Origin: Desulfuromonadales bacterium
Lineage (GTDB): Bacteria > Desulfobacterota > Desulfuromonadia > Desulfuromonadales > BM103
DNA: 13,914 bases
Assembly: GCA_030640215.1 (NCBI GenBank)
Contig: DAOWJU010000132.1
Coordinates: 1 to 13,914, forward strand
Direction: 5' to 3'
This document shows positions 1-7,408 of this stretch, one piece after another (position 1 is the stretch's first letter; each line of letters begins with the position of its first letter). Made by a program: the position numbers and the translations under genes. The notes below the pieces were generated by a model. The model searched no databases and was not told the DNA's origin. It worked only from the letters and a program-made list of their open reading frames with translations.

Positions 1-210
1 ATCGCCACCGAATACCTGGGAACGACCCAGATCGTGACGCTACAAACCGAGAACGGCACCCTGAAATCGCGTATTCCTGCTGCTGAACCCGCATCCGAGG
101 GGGAAAGGGTGGGGCTGGCGTTTAACCCCAGAACTATCACTCTTTTTGATAAAAAGACCGGCGCGGCGCTGCTGTCAGAAGGAAACAAAGGAGTGCTGGG
201 CGATGGCTGA
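1..210 (+). CDS. ABC transporter ATP-binding protein, C-terminal end only (5' end outside window)
   Basis: The frame is open from the first base to a TGA at 208-210, giving 69 residues of the carboxyl end of a protein. The tail contains GTTQIVTLQTENG, then a stretch reading GERVGLAFNPRTITLFD, then KKTGAALLSE. This is the layout of the C-terminal regulatory TOBE/OB-fold domain of MalK-type (CUT1) importer ATPases, whose last strand typically ends in a 'FD..TG' motif. No nucleotide-binding motifs are in the window because they lie upstream. The last 8 bases overlap the start of the next ABC ATPase (ATGGCTGA), which points to translational coupling and a two-ATPase importer. Assignment as an ABC ATPase rests on the tail and on the neighbour; the substrate cannot be read from it. 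Confidence 0.75.
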   Translation: MATEYLGTTQIVTLQTENGTLKSRIPAAEPASEGERVGLAFNPRTITLFDKKTGAALLSEGNKGVLGDG

Positions 211-1201
211 AGTGATCCTGCAAAATATTTCTAAATCCTTTGGCTCTCAGGTAGCACTGTCGGATATTTCCCTGACCGTACCGGACAAATCTTTCGTGGT
301 GCTTCTTGGGCCGACCGGGGCGGGTAAAACCACTACCTTGCGAATTGTTTCGGGGCTCGACAAACCCGATAGTGGCGCAATCCTGATCGATGGCGTTGAC
401 GCAGTGGCGCAATCCCCGGCACAGCGCAATGTGGCGATGGTCTTTCAACAATATTCGCTGTATCCGCACCTGTCGGTGCGCGAAAATCTGGCTTTTCCGC
501 TGAAATCACCGATACTGCGCACCCCAGCTGAGGAGATCGTGCGCAAGGTGGGTGAAGTTGCTGAAACCCTGCAGATTTCCCATAAACTCGACAACAAGGC
601 AACCGAGCTGTCGGGCGGGGAAATGCAGCGAGTCTCGATCGGGCGTGCCTTGGTGCGCAACCCGCGCGTATACCTGATGGACGAGCCACTCAGTTCGCTT
701 GATGCTAAGCTGCGCTCGGACTTGCGTATAGAGCTGAAGCGGATTCAGGCCAGTCTTGGTGCGACCATGCTTTACGTCACCCACGATCAGACCGAGGCAA
801 TGACGATGGCCACTCATGTTGGGGTGCTTGACCATGGGAAGATAGCTCAATTCGGCACTCCGCGCGAGATTTACAAAGACCCGGGCAGCATTTACGTGGC
901 CAGCAGGCTGGGGTCACCAAAAATCAATATTCTGCCTGCCGATCTTTTTCCTGGTGCGCCTGCCGGAGCCGCCAGTATTGGCTTGCGCCCCGAACATATC
1001 TGCTTGGGTGAGGGCCATGAGGCGCAGGCGGTGCGGGTAGAGCATTTGGGCGATCAAACCCGGTTACACTTGAAGATAAACGATCTGGATCTGATCACCC
1101 TGACCGATGCACACACGCATATCCAACCGGGCGACTACCTGAAAATTGCCCCGCAATCTCCACTGTATTTTGCCGCCGACGGCGAGCGTATAAAAAGATA
1201 G
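203..1201 (+). CDS. ABC transporter ATP-binding protein, MalK/UgpC-like (probable polyol/sugar importer)
   Basis: A 332-residue ATPase that would power a carbohydrate-type ABC importer at the inner face of the membrane. Visible motifs are Walker A GPTGAGKTT (residues 36-44), Q-loop in VFQQYSLYPHL (about 80-90), signature LSGGE (136-140), Walker B VYLMDEP (156-162), D-loop SSLD and switch His in THDQTEA (His194). A C-terminal TOBE-like domain follows from about 240, including the 'GLRPEHI' motif common in MalK relatives. An in-frame ATG at 146 exists, but ATG 203 is preferred: AAAGGAG sits 9 bases upstream, the protein then begins as family members do, and the overlap with the previous ATPase is only 8 bases. 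Two adjacent ATPase genes followed by a dihydroxyacetone kinase resemble polyol importers such as GlpS/GlpT of rhizobia. That substrate is inference. Confidence 0.92.
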   Translation: MAEVILQNISKSFGSQVALSDISLTVPDKSFVVLLGPTGAGKTTTLRIVSGLDKPDSGAILIDGVDAVAQSPAQRNVAMVFQQYSLYPHLSVRENLAFPLKSPILRTPAEEIVRKVGEVAETLQISHKLDNKATELSGGEMQRVSIGRALVRNPRVYLMDEPLSSLDAKLRSDLRIELKRIQASLGATMLYVTHDQTEAMTMATHVGVLDHGKIAQFGTPREIYKDPGSIYVASRLGSPKINILPADLFPGAPAGAASIGLRPEHICLGEGHEAQAVRVEHLGDQTRLHLKINDLDLITLTDAHTHIQPGDYLKIAPQSPLYFAADGERIKR

Positions 1202-1211
1202 GAGACCTATC

Positions 1212-2831
1212 ATGGCACAGTTTATCAATTCCAAGGAAACCCTTGTGACCGATGCGATTGATGGCAATCTTCGCACGGCTAGTGGGCGGCTGGCACGACT
1301 GGACGGCTTTCCCCACATCAAGGTGGTGCTGCGCAACGATTGGGATAAATCCAAAGTGGCACTGGTATCGGGCGGAGGTTCGGGGCACGAACCGGCCCAT
1401 GTGGGTTATGTCGGCAAAGGGATGTTGACTGCAGCCGTGTGCGGCGATGTTTTTGCTTCACCCTCGGTTGATGCGGTGCTGGCCGGTATTCTGGCTGTTT
1501 CCGGCCCGGCTGGTTGTTTGCTGATCGTCAAGAACTATACTGGTGACCGGTTAAATTTCGGCCTCGCGGCGGAACGGGCGCGGGCTTATGGCTTCAAGGT
1601 TGCCATGGTGATCGTGGACGATGACATCGCCTTGCCGGACTTGCCACAGGCCCGCGGTGTGGCGGGAACTCTGTTTGTGCACAAGATTGCTGGTGCACTG
1701 GCCGAAGCGGGTGCTGATTTGGACACTGTTTGCGATGCAGCAACGCGGGTGATTGACAATGTTTGCAGCATTGGCATGTCACTGGACACCTGCACCGTAC
1801 CCGGCTCGCCCAAAGAGGCGCGCATCAAGGCTGGCAAGGCAGAACTGGGCCTGGGGATTCACGGGGAACCTGGGGTGGAGGTAGTGGATTTCGTCAGTGC
1901 GCGCGATGCGATGTCGCTGGTGTTGGAGAAGCTGAAACCCTACGCAGGAAGTGCACCTTTGGTAGCGCTGCTCAATAATCTGGGCAGCACGACTCCACTG
2001 GAAATGGCTGTTCTAACAGAAGAGCTGGCCAAATCCGACACTCTTGAAGGTGTCCAGTACCTGATCGGCCCGGCTCCCATGATGACCTCACTTGACATGC
2101 GTGGATTTTCGGTGTCGCTCATGTCCCTGAGTGATGTTGATCTGGAGTTACTACAAGCCCCGGTGGATATGGCCAACTGGCCCGGATGTCGGACCTTTGA
2201 CGCCCCGGTCGTCCTTCCCCTTCCCGATGGTCTGACCCCGGTCAAGCCAATCCCTTCGAACGATCCAGAGGCCGCCAGGTTTATCAAGCTATGTTGCGAT
2301 GTCTTCATCAAGGCAGAGCCAGCCCTGAACGCATTGGATACACAATCGGGGGACGGCGACACTGGTTCGACGCTGGCGGGGGCGGCGCGAGCTTTGAAAG
2401 ACGCGATTCCAAGACTGCCGCAGGCAGACTTGACTCAGCTTTATCGTGCCATTGGGTTAGAGTTGAGTCAGACCATGGGCGGTTCATCCGGGGTGTTGCT
2501 GGCAATCTTTTTCTCGGCTGTAGGGGATGCCGCATCCGGTGGACAGACCAATGTGCAGGCTCTGAAATCTGGCTTGGCTCGGGTTCAGGAAGTGGGCGGT
2601 GCCCGTCCTGGTGACCGAACTATGATAGACGCCCTCACCCCCGCGCTTAAGGCCCTGCCTGAAGGTTTTTCCGCCGCCGCGAAAGCTGCGCGCGCTGGTG
2701 CCGATCACACCGCTGAGATACTCAAGGCCAAGGCTGGCCGCGCCAGCTATATTTCCGAAGATCGCCTGAAAGGTCATAATGACCCTGGTGCCGAGGCCGT
2801 TGCCCTGCTTTTCGAGAGCCTGTCTGAATAA
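1212..2831 (+). CDS. ATP-dependent dihydroxyacetone kinase, DhaK-DhaL fusion
   Basis: A 539-residue single-chain kinase that phosphorylates dihydroxyacetone (and usually glyceraldehyde) with ATP, feeding dihydroxyacetone phosphate to glycolysis. The N-terminal DhaK (DAK1) domain, about 1-330, has GGGSGHEP (54-61), KNYTGDRLNF (107-116) and GIHGEPG with His217, the residue that binds the substrate covalently as a hemiaminal. The C-terminal DhaL (DAK2) domain, about 350-539, has the Mg-ATP binding Asp cluster in DTQSGDGDTG (376-385), GGSSGVL (423-429), PGDRTMIDAL (466-475) and GRASYI (509-514). The fused form is typical of Citrobacter and eukaryotic ATP-dependent enzymes and contrasts with the split, PTS-dependent DhaK/DhaL/DhaM. 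ATG 1212 has GGAG 7 bases upstream, starting at the last base of the preceding stop codon, so it is co-transcribed with the ABC genes. Confidence 0.96.
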   Translation: MAQFINSKETLVTDAIDGNLRTASGRLARLDGFPHIKVVLRNDWDKSKVALVSGGGSGHEPAHVGYVGKGMLTAAVCGDVFASPSVDAVLAGILAVSGPAGCLLIVKNYTGDRLNFGLAAERARAYGFKVAMVIVDDDIALPDLPQARGVAGTLFVHKIAGALAEAGADLDTVCDAATRVIDNVCSIGMSLDTCTVPGSPKEARIKAGKAELGLGIHGEPGVEVVDFVSARDAMSLVLEKLKPYAGSAPLVALLNNLGSTTPLEMAVLTEELAKSDTLEGVQYLIGPAPMMTSLDMRGFSVSLMSLSDVDLELLQAPVDMANWPGCRTFDAPVVLPLPDGLTPVKPIPSNDPEAARFIKLCCDVFIKAEPALNALDTQSGDGDTGSTLAGAARALKDAIPRLPQADLTQLYRAIGLELSQTMGGSSGVLLAIFFSAVGDAASGGQTNVQALKSGLARVQEVGGARPGDRTMIDALTPALKALPEGFSAAAKAARAGADHTAEILKAKAGRASYISEDRLKGHNDPGAEAVALLFESLSE

Positions 2832-2880
2832 AGTCTGACACGCCCACAGGCTCCGGTAAATAGGTCTTGGAAACTTTGCC

Positions 2881-2904
2881 ACCTCCGGCAACGCCGCCGG
2901 AGGT
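2881..2904 (+). terminator. GC-rich hairpin after the dihydroxyacetone kinase gene; possible transcription terminator
   Basis: Perfect 9-bp stem (ACCTCCGGC / GCCGGAGGT) with a 6-base loop, 49 bases after the kinase stop. No T-run follows on either strand, so it is not a canonical intrinsic terminator. It could be a Rho-associated or mRNA-stabilising hairpin. Confidence 0.4.
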
Positions 2905-3130
2905 ATGAGTCCGTGAGGGCGTTTGCACCTAAGTTAATGCATGTGCGTAGCTCTGCCAATTGCCCCGGCGCTCTTCGTCGGTCTTTGCCCAGCAGTGTAA
3001 TCTATGGGCTGATCGTGCTTAATTCAGAACTCACGCCAGTACGAGACACTAGAACCAAATCCGTCAAAATAAGTACCATCTTCTCCCGATTTCGTCGGTA
3101 GAGGTTGTTCCTTCCACTCACTTAGCCTGC

Positions 3131-3409
3131 CAGCTGTCTGATCGTATCGAATGACAGGTTGAGGTACCGCGCATCCCCCATAGTGATCTTTGCTGATAAG
3201 TGTCTAGCAGAGGCAAGTGAGTTGAAACGAGACCGGTCAGAGACTTTTAAAGCAAGTCACCGAACGGCTTGGTTTGTCGGCACGTACTTATGCCCGCTTG
3301 CTCTAGGTGGCTCGTACGATTGCCACCCTTGTTGACAGTGAAGATGGTTACTGTTAACCATCTGCCCGAAGCGATTCAATATCGCTCACTTGATCGTCCA
3401 GTGACATGA
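3131..3409 (+). pseudogene. comM: Decayed 3' fragment of a comM/yifB-like Mg-chelatase-family ATPase gene
   Basis: Three forward frames read in sequence recover the end of a ComM (YifB) protein. From 3131 one reads QLSDRIE*QVEVPRIP, matching the family's 'LLDRIDLxVEVPxxP' strand. From 3241 one reads LLKQVTERLGLSARTYARLL, a TAG stop where 'K' is normally found, then VARTIATLVDSED. After one extra base at 3346 the frame continues VTVNHLPEAIQYRSLDRPVT and stops at TGA 3407. These correspond to the family's 'RLGLSARAYxRILKVARTIADL' and 'HLAEAIQYRSLDR' motifs. In intact relatives roughly 60-70 residues separate VEVP from RLGLSAR. Here only about 33 codons do, so an internal deletion is likely, along with stop codons at 3152, 3191 and 3194. 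ComM promotes integration of DNA taken up by transformation; this copy cannot make it. No N-terminal part is visible upstream. Confidence 0.88.
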
Positions 3410-3480
3410 CCAAGCTGCCCGATAGATCTGTGTAAATCAGATTTGATTTGTGTCCAAAATCTTTTCAGACAAAGAGGATT

Positions 3481-3520
3481 GCTGGCAGCCAGTCGGGCAA
3501 TCAATAAACTGGCTGCTAGT
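3481..3520. repeat. Inverted repeat (stem-loop) upstream of the antiporter gene
   Basis: Perfect 9-bp arms GCAGCCAGT (3485-3493) and ACTGGCTGC (3508-3516) around a 14-base spacer. As RNA, G-U wobbles and two more pairs extend the arms to 3481 and 3520. It lies 31 bases before the antiporter start and has no T-run. It may be an operator, an attenuator-like structure, or a remnant of the decayed region to its left. The rest of the gene-free stretch 2832-3551, apart from the hairpin at 2881 and the comM fragment, shows nothing I can name. Confidence 0.4.
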
Positions 3521-3534
3521 AGAACCTCTTAAAT

Positions 3535-3540
3535 TATGAT
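3535..3540 (+). promoter_or_regulatory. Possible -10 element for the antiporter gene
   Basis: TATGAT matches the sigma-70 -10 consensus at 5 of 6 positions and lies 11 bases before the ATG. No good -35 hexamer is visible 16-18 bases upstream. If used, the transcript would begin only a few bases before the start codon, consistent with the missing Shine-Dalgarno sequence. Confidence 0.3.
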
Positions 3541-3551
3541 ATTTTGCCCCT

Positions 3552-5288
3552 ATGGGTGATTCTCTTCTGCCATTACTGACGGCAATTTCTTTTGTCTTTC
3601 TCGGCGCCTTGGTCGGTGGCCGCTTGGCATCAGCATGTCACATTCCGCGAGTCACCGGCTATCTGCTGACCGGTCTGCTGATTGGCCCGTCCTTTGCTCA
3701 TCTCGCCAACTTGCCCGTGCTGCTGCCTCCAGAGATTCTTCTCGAACTTCGCCCTCTCTCCGAAATGGCATTGGCTTTAATCCTGATGCATATCGGCGGT
3801 CTTTTTGAGATCAGCCACCTTGACCGTTGGCGGCATCGCATTCTGCTCTTTTCTGCGAGTGAAATCCTGCTGACCTTTTTCTTGGTATTCGGAGCTGTTC
3901 TCACTGTCAATCTCGCCTTCTTGCAGAAGATAGTGCCCGGCTTGACCCTCTGGCAGACCTCTCTGGCCTTTGCCTTTTTTCTCGGTATCATTGCCGTAGC
4001 CACAGCTCCCGCTGCGACCTTGATGGTTATTCGTGAATACGAGGCCGAAGGTCCGGTCACCAGCGTGGTGCTGACTCTGGTCGGCTTCAATAACCTGGTT
4101 TCTGTACTCGGCTTTGCCGTACTGGCGCATGTTTTTATCTTCCCGGGTGAGAATTTCACTGTGCTGATTGTGCGCATGGGGGGGCCGATTCTGGTGGGTG
4201 CTCTCTTGGGCTTTGCCATGTCGGTCTGGGCTCAGCGCCTGGAGCTGTCCAGTGAGAACAAGATCCTGATGCTCGGTGGGGTTGCCGTCAATGTGGCTCT
4301 CTGCAGGGCGTTACAGATTGACCCTTTGCTGGCGAGCATGGTTCTGGGGATGACCTTGGCGAACAGCTGTCCGCGCTGGACTCGGCTGCAGAGTGATATC
4401 CGCCAGGTTGATTACCTGCTTTACGTGGCTTTTTTCGTGCTGGCTGGTGCTAACTTGCATCTTGAAACATTGACGCACCTCGGTCTGCTTGGGGTTGCCT
4501 ATGTCGTCGCCCGAACTCTCGGTAAATGGCTTGGAGCTGCTATCGGCGCTCGTCTCGGCAACTTCGGTCCTAACGAAAGGGCGTACATTGGGCTGACCAT
4601 GATGGCCCAAGCTGGTGTTGCAATTGGCTTGTCCAGTCAGTTGGCCAACCATTGGCCGGTCGGCGGCAAACTTCTGGAAACCGTTGTGCTCGGTTCTGTG
4701 GTGGTCTTCGAGTTGGTAGGCCCCCTTGCGGTACGTCATGGTCTGGTGCGCTCTGGTGAAGTGCCGATCCTCGCCCTGTTGCAGAAGCGGGCTCCGGTGA
4801 GTGCCTTGGAAGGGATGCATAATGTTGTGCATCATTTCCGTAGCTCGCTGGGCGTGCCGGTCGGTCACCGGCTTGAAGACCCCGGTGATATTCTGGTGCG
4901 ACATATCATGCGGCAGAACGTGGAGACAGTTCTACACAGTACCCCCTATTATGCGCTGCTCAAGCATATTGCTCACAGTCGTTATGATCGTTTCCCGGTG
5001 GTTGATGACAGTAACCGCTTTATCGGTGTCATTGATTACACGGAAATTCGTAATCTGCTCTTTGAACCGGCGCTGGTGCCTCTGGTGGTCGCCGGTGATC
5101 TGACCGCTTCGGCATCGTATTGTTTGCGGCCCGATCAACCTCTGCGTGAAGCCCTGAAAATTCTCCAGTTGCATCGTAACATCAGCTATTTTCCCGTAGT
5201 CGATAGTGATGACTCGCAAAAGCTGGTAGGTATCCTCAATCAGAATGATGTGCTCGCCGCTTTCCGCCGTCTGGGACAGGATGCGTAA
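3552..5288 (+). CDS. Kef/CPA-type cation:proton antiporter with two C-terminal CBS domains
   Basis: A 578-residue integral inner-membrane protein. Residues about 5-400 are a series of hydrophobic helices with the start typical of Na+/H+ or K+/H+ exchangers: a GGRLA turn, then IPRVTGYLLTGLLIGPSF (31-48). Later come a TAPAATLMVIREY helix (151-163) and VDYLLYVAFFVLAGANLHL (286-304). From about 440 to 575 there are two CBS repeats, recognisable by HIMRQNVETV...RFPVVDD...FIGVIDYTEI and YFPVVD...KLVGILNQNDVL, which in other proteins bind adenine nucleotides and gate activity. There is no TrkA/RCK NAD-binding domain as in KefB/KefC. The helix that usually carries an Asp pair in related exchangers reads GFNNLVSVLGF (178-188). 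ATG 3552 is the first start in the frame (an in-frame TGA lies at 3537-3539), yet no Shine-Dalgarno precedes it. Transported ion unknown; transcribed alone. Confidence 0.85.
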   Translation: MGDSLLPLLTAISFVFLGALVGGRLASACHIPRVTGYLLTGLLIGPSFAHLANLPVLLPPEILLELRPLSEMALALILMHIGGLFEISHLDRWRHRILLFSASEILLTFFLVFGAVLTVNLAFLQKIVPGLTLWQTSLAFAFFLGIIAVATAPAATLMVIREYEAEGPVTSVVLTLVGFNNLVSVLGFAVLAHVFIFPGENFTVLIVRMGGPILVGALLGFAMSVWAQRLELSSENKILMLGGVAVNVALCRALQIDPLLASMVLGMTLANSCPRWTRLQSDIRQVDYLLYVAFFVLAGANLHLETLTHLGLLGVAYVVARTLGKWLGAAIGARLGNFGPNERAYIGLTMMAQAGVAIGLSSQLANHWPVGGKLLETVVLGSVVVFELVGPLAVRHGLVRSGEVPILALLQKRAPVSALEGMHNVVHHFRSSLGVPVGHRLEDPGDILVRHIMRQNVETVLHSTPYYALLKHIAHSRYDRFPVVDDSNRFIGVIDYTEIRNLLFEPALVPLVVAGDLTASASYCLRPDQPLREALKILQLHRNISYFPVVDSDDSQKLVGILNQNDVLAAFRRLGQDA

Positions 5289-5424
5289 AGAGTCTCAGGA
5301 ATGAGGTTATCTCGTTCGGAAAGCTTTTCCAGACGTTCTGTGCATAAGACGTGAAATATGTAGACCTGTTCCTGTCCTCTGTAGTAGATATCTCTTCGAA
5401 ACTTAGACTTACCGGAGGTTTATT

Positions 5425-5862
5425 TTGATACCGAAGCAATTTCGTATTCACATTGTGCTCATCATTGCTGCTGTTTTTATGATTGTTTATCCGCTCCTTA
5501 GTGAGAAGCCGGATACAGAGAAGGCTGAAAAAGCGACTGTTGTGGCGATGGAATTCCTGCAGTTGATCGATACTGAAAAGTATGCAGAGAGCTGGCAGAT
5601 GGCGGCAGATATGATGAAAGAGCAGGTGACAGAGAAGGACTGGGTCGAGAAGTTGGCCAATGCGCGGACCCTTTCCGGAAAGCTGGTCGAGCGCGTAGAG
5701 GAGAGTGTAAGTTACTCCACCTCGGCCAAGGATAGTCCGGAAGGTGAGTATATTGCGCTGACCTTTGCTTCAAAATACCAGAAGGCTGCAAATGTTTCTG
5801 AATATGTGACCGTGATGGTCGAAGCTGGCCATTGGAAGGTCGCAGGTTACTTCATTCAGTAA
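5425..5862 (+). CDS. Small membrane-anchored DUF4019-like protein
   Basis: 145 residues starting at a TTG codon. GGAGG at 5414-5418 lies 6 bases upstream, and no ATG occurs in the frame near the start, so TTG is the best start. Residues about 8-27 (IHIVLIIAAVFMIVYPLL) form one hydrophobic segment with no lipobox, suggesting a signal anchor with the rest in the periplasm. The soluble part begins with an amphipathic helix containing AMEFLQLIDTEKYAESW, has a middle 'KDWVEKLANAR' helix, and ends in a strand GHWKVAGYFIQ. This order (helix with 'Y..SW', then a C-terminal 'W.V.GYFI') is the pattern of DUF4019 proteins, small cystatin/NTF2-like periplasmic proteins of unknown function. The gene follows the antiporter by 136 bases and is closed by a strong terminator. 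No function can be assigned. Confidence 0.78.
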   Translation: MIPKQFRIHIVLIIAAVFMIVYPLLSEKPDTEKAEKATVVAMEFLQLIDTEKYAESWQMAADMMKEQVTEKDWVEKLANARTLSGKLVERVEESVSYSTSAKDSPEGEYIALTFASKYQKAANVSEYVTVMVEAGHWKVAGYFIQ

Positions 5863-5891
5863 CTCGCAAATATATCGTTGTCTCTATAATG

Positions 5892-5926
5892 AAAAAAGCG
5901 GGCCGCAATATGCGGGCCGCTTTTTA
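5892..5926. terminator. Bidirectional intrinsic terminator after the DUF4019 gene
   Basis: AAAAAGCGG pairs with CCGCTTTTT (9 bp). Inside, after a G-G mismatch, CCGC pairs with GCGG around an AATAT loop. A-run on the left and T-run on the right make it work for the + strand DUF4019 gene and, in reverse, for transcripts arriving from purA. Confidence 0.88.
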
Positions 5927-5935
5927 TTTAATTAG

Positions 5936-6006
5936 CATTCCCGAGGGTGTTGTCGGGAATCCAGATTTTAAAGCATGGATCCCCGATAGAATCATTCGAG
6001 GATGAC
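5936..6006. repeat. REP-like palindromic element (four-arm, CATTCCCG/GGGAATCCA type)
   Basis: Four related arms alternate in orientation: CATTCCCGA (5936-5944), TCGGGAATCCA (5953-5963), TGGATCCCCGA (5976-5986) and TCGAGGATG (5996-6004). Arm 1 pairs with arm 2 over 8 bases. Arms 2 and 3 are reverse complements at 10 of 11 positions. Arm 3 pairs with arm 4 at 7 of 8. The whole unit is thus an imperfect palindrome able to form two side-by-side hairpins or one long one. 'TCATTCCCG...CGGGAATCCA' intergenic repeats are widespread in proteobacteria. It lies between the converging DUF4019 and purA genes, a usual place for REP elements. Confidence 0.7.
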
Positions 6007-6059
6007 AGACATTTTTACCAAAAGTTAAGATTGCTCTGAATTGTTACGAGACGTTTTGC

Positions 6060-7388
<1,329 letters not shown>

Positions 7389-7408
7389 CTAAGTTTAAGA
7401 AATAAAAG

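Noticed and set aside
2484..2959. Several overlapping minus-strand open frames at the dhaKL end and downstream
   Set aside because: They are antisense to well-supported DhaL motifs and have no ribosome sites or recognisable domains.
2913..3101. 62-codon plus-strand open frame
   Set aside because: No ribosome site, unlike any known family, and it lies in the decayed intergenic region; it shows only chance openness.
3166..3170. ACCGC inside the comM relic, the target duplication known for AbaR-type insertions in comM
   Set aside because: A 5-base match is weak, relic sequence continues on both sides of it, and no transposon end is visible next to it.
3342..3363. Perfect 9-bp hairpin (AGATGGTTA / TAACCATCT)
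   Set aside because: It falls within the comM relic across the frameshift and has no T-run; most likely a by-product of decay, not a functional signal.
4311..4904. 197-codon minus-strand open frame inside the antiporter gene
   Set aside because: It lies fully antisense to a clear antiporter frame, has no motifs, and its composition (many His/Gln/Thr) is what antisense reading of hydrophobic codons gives. The same applies to the 173-codon frame at 3698-4219.
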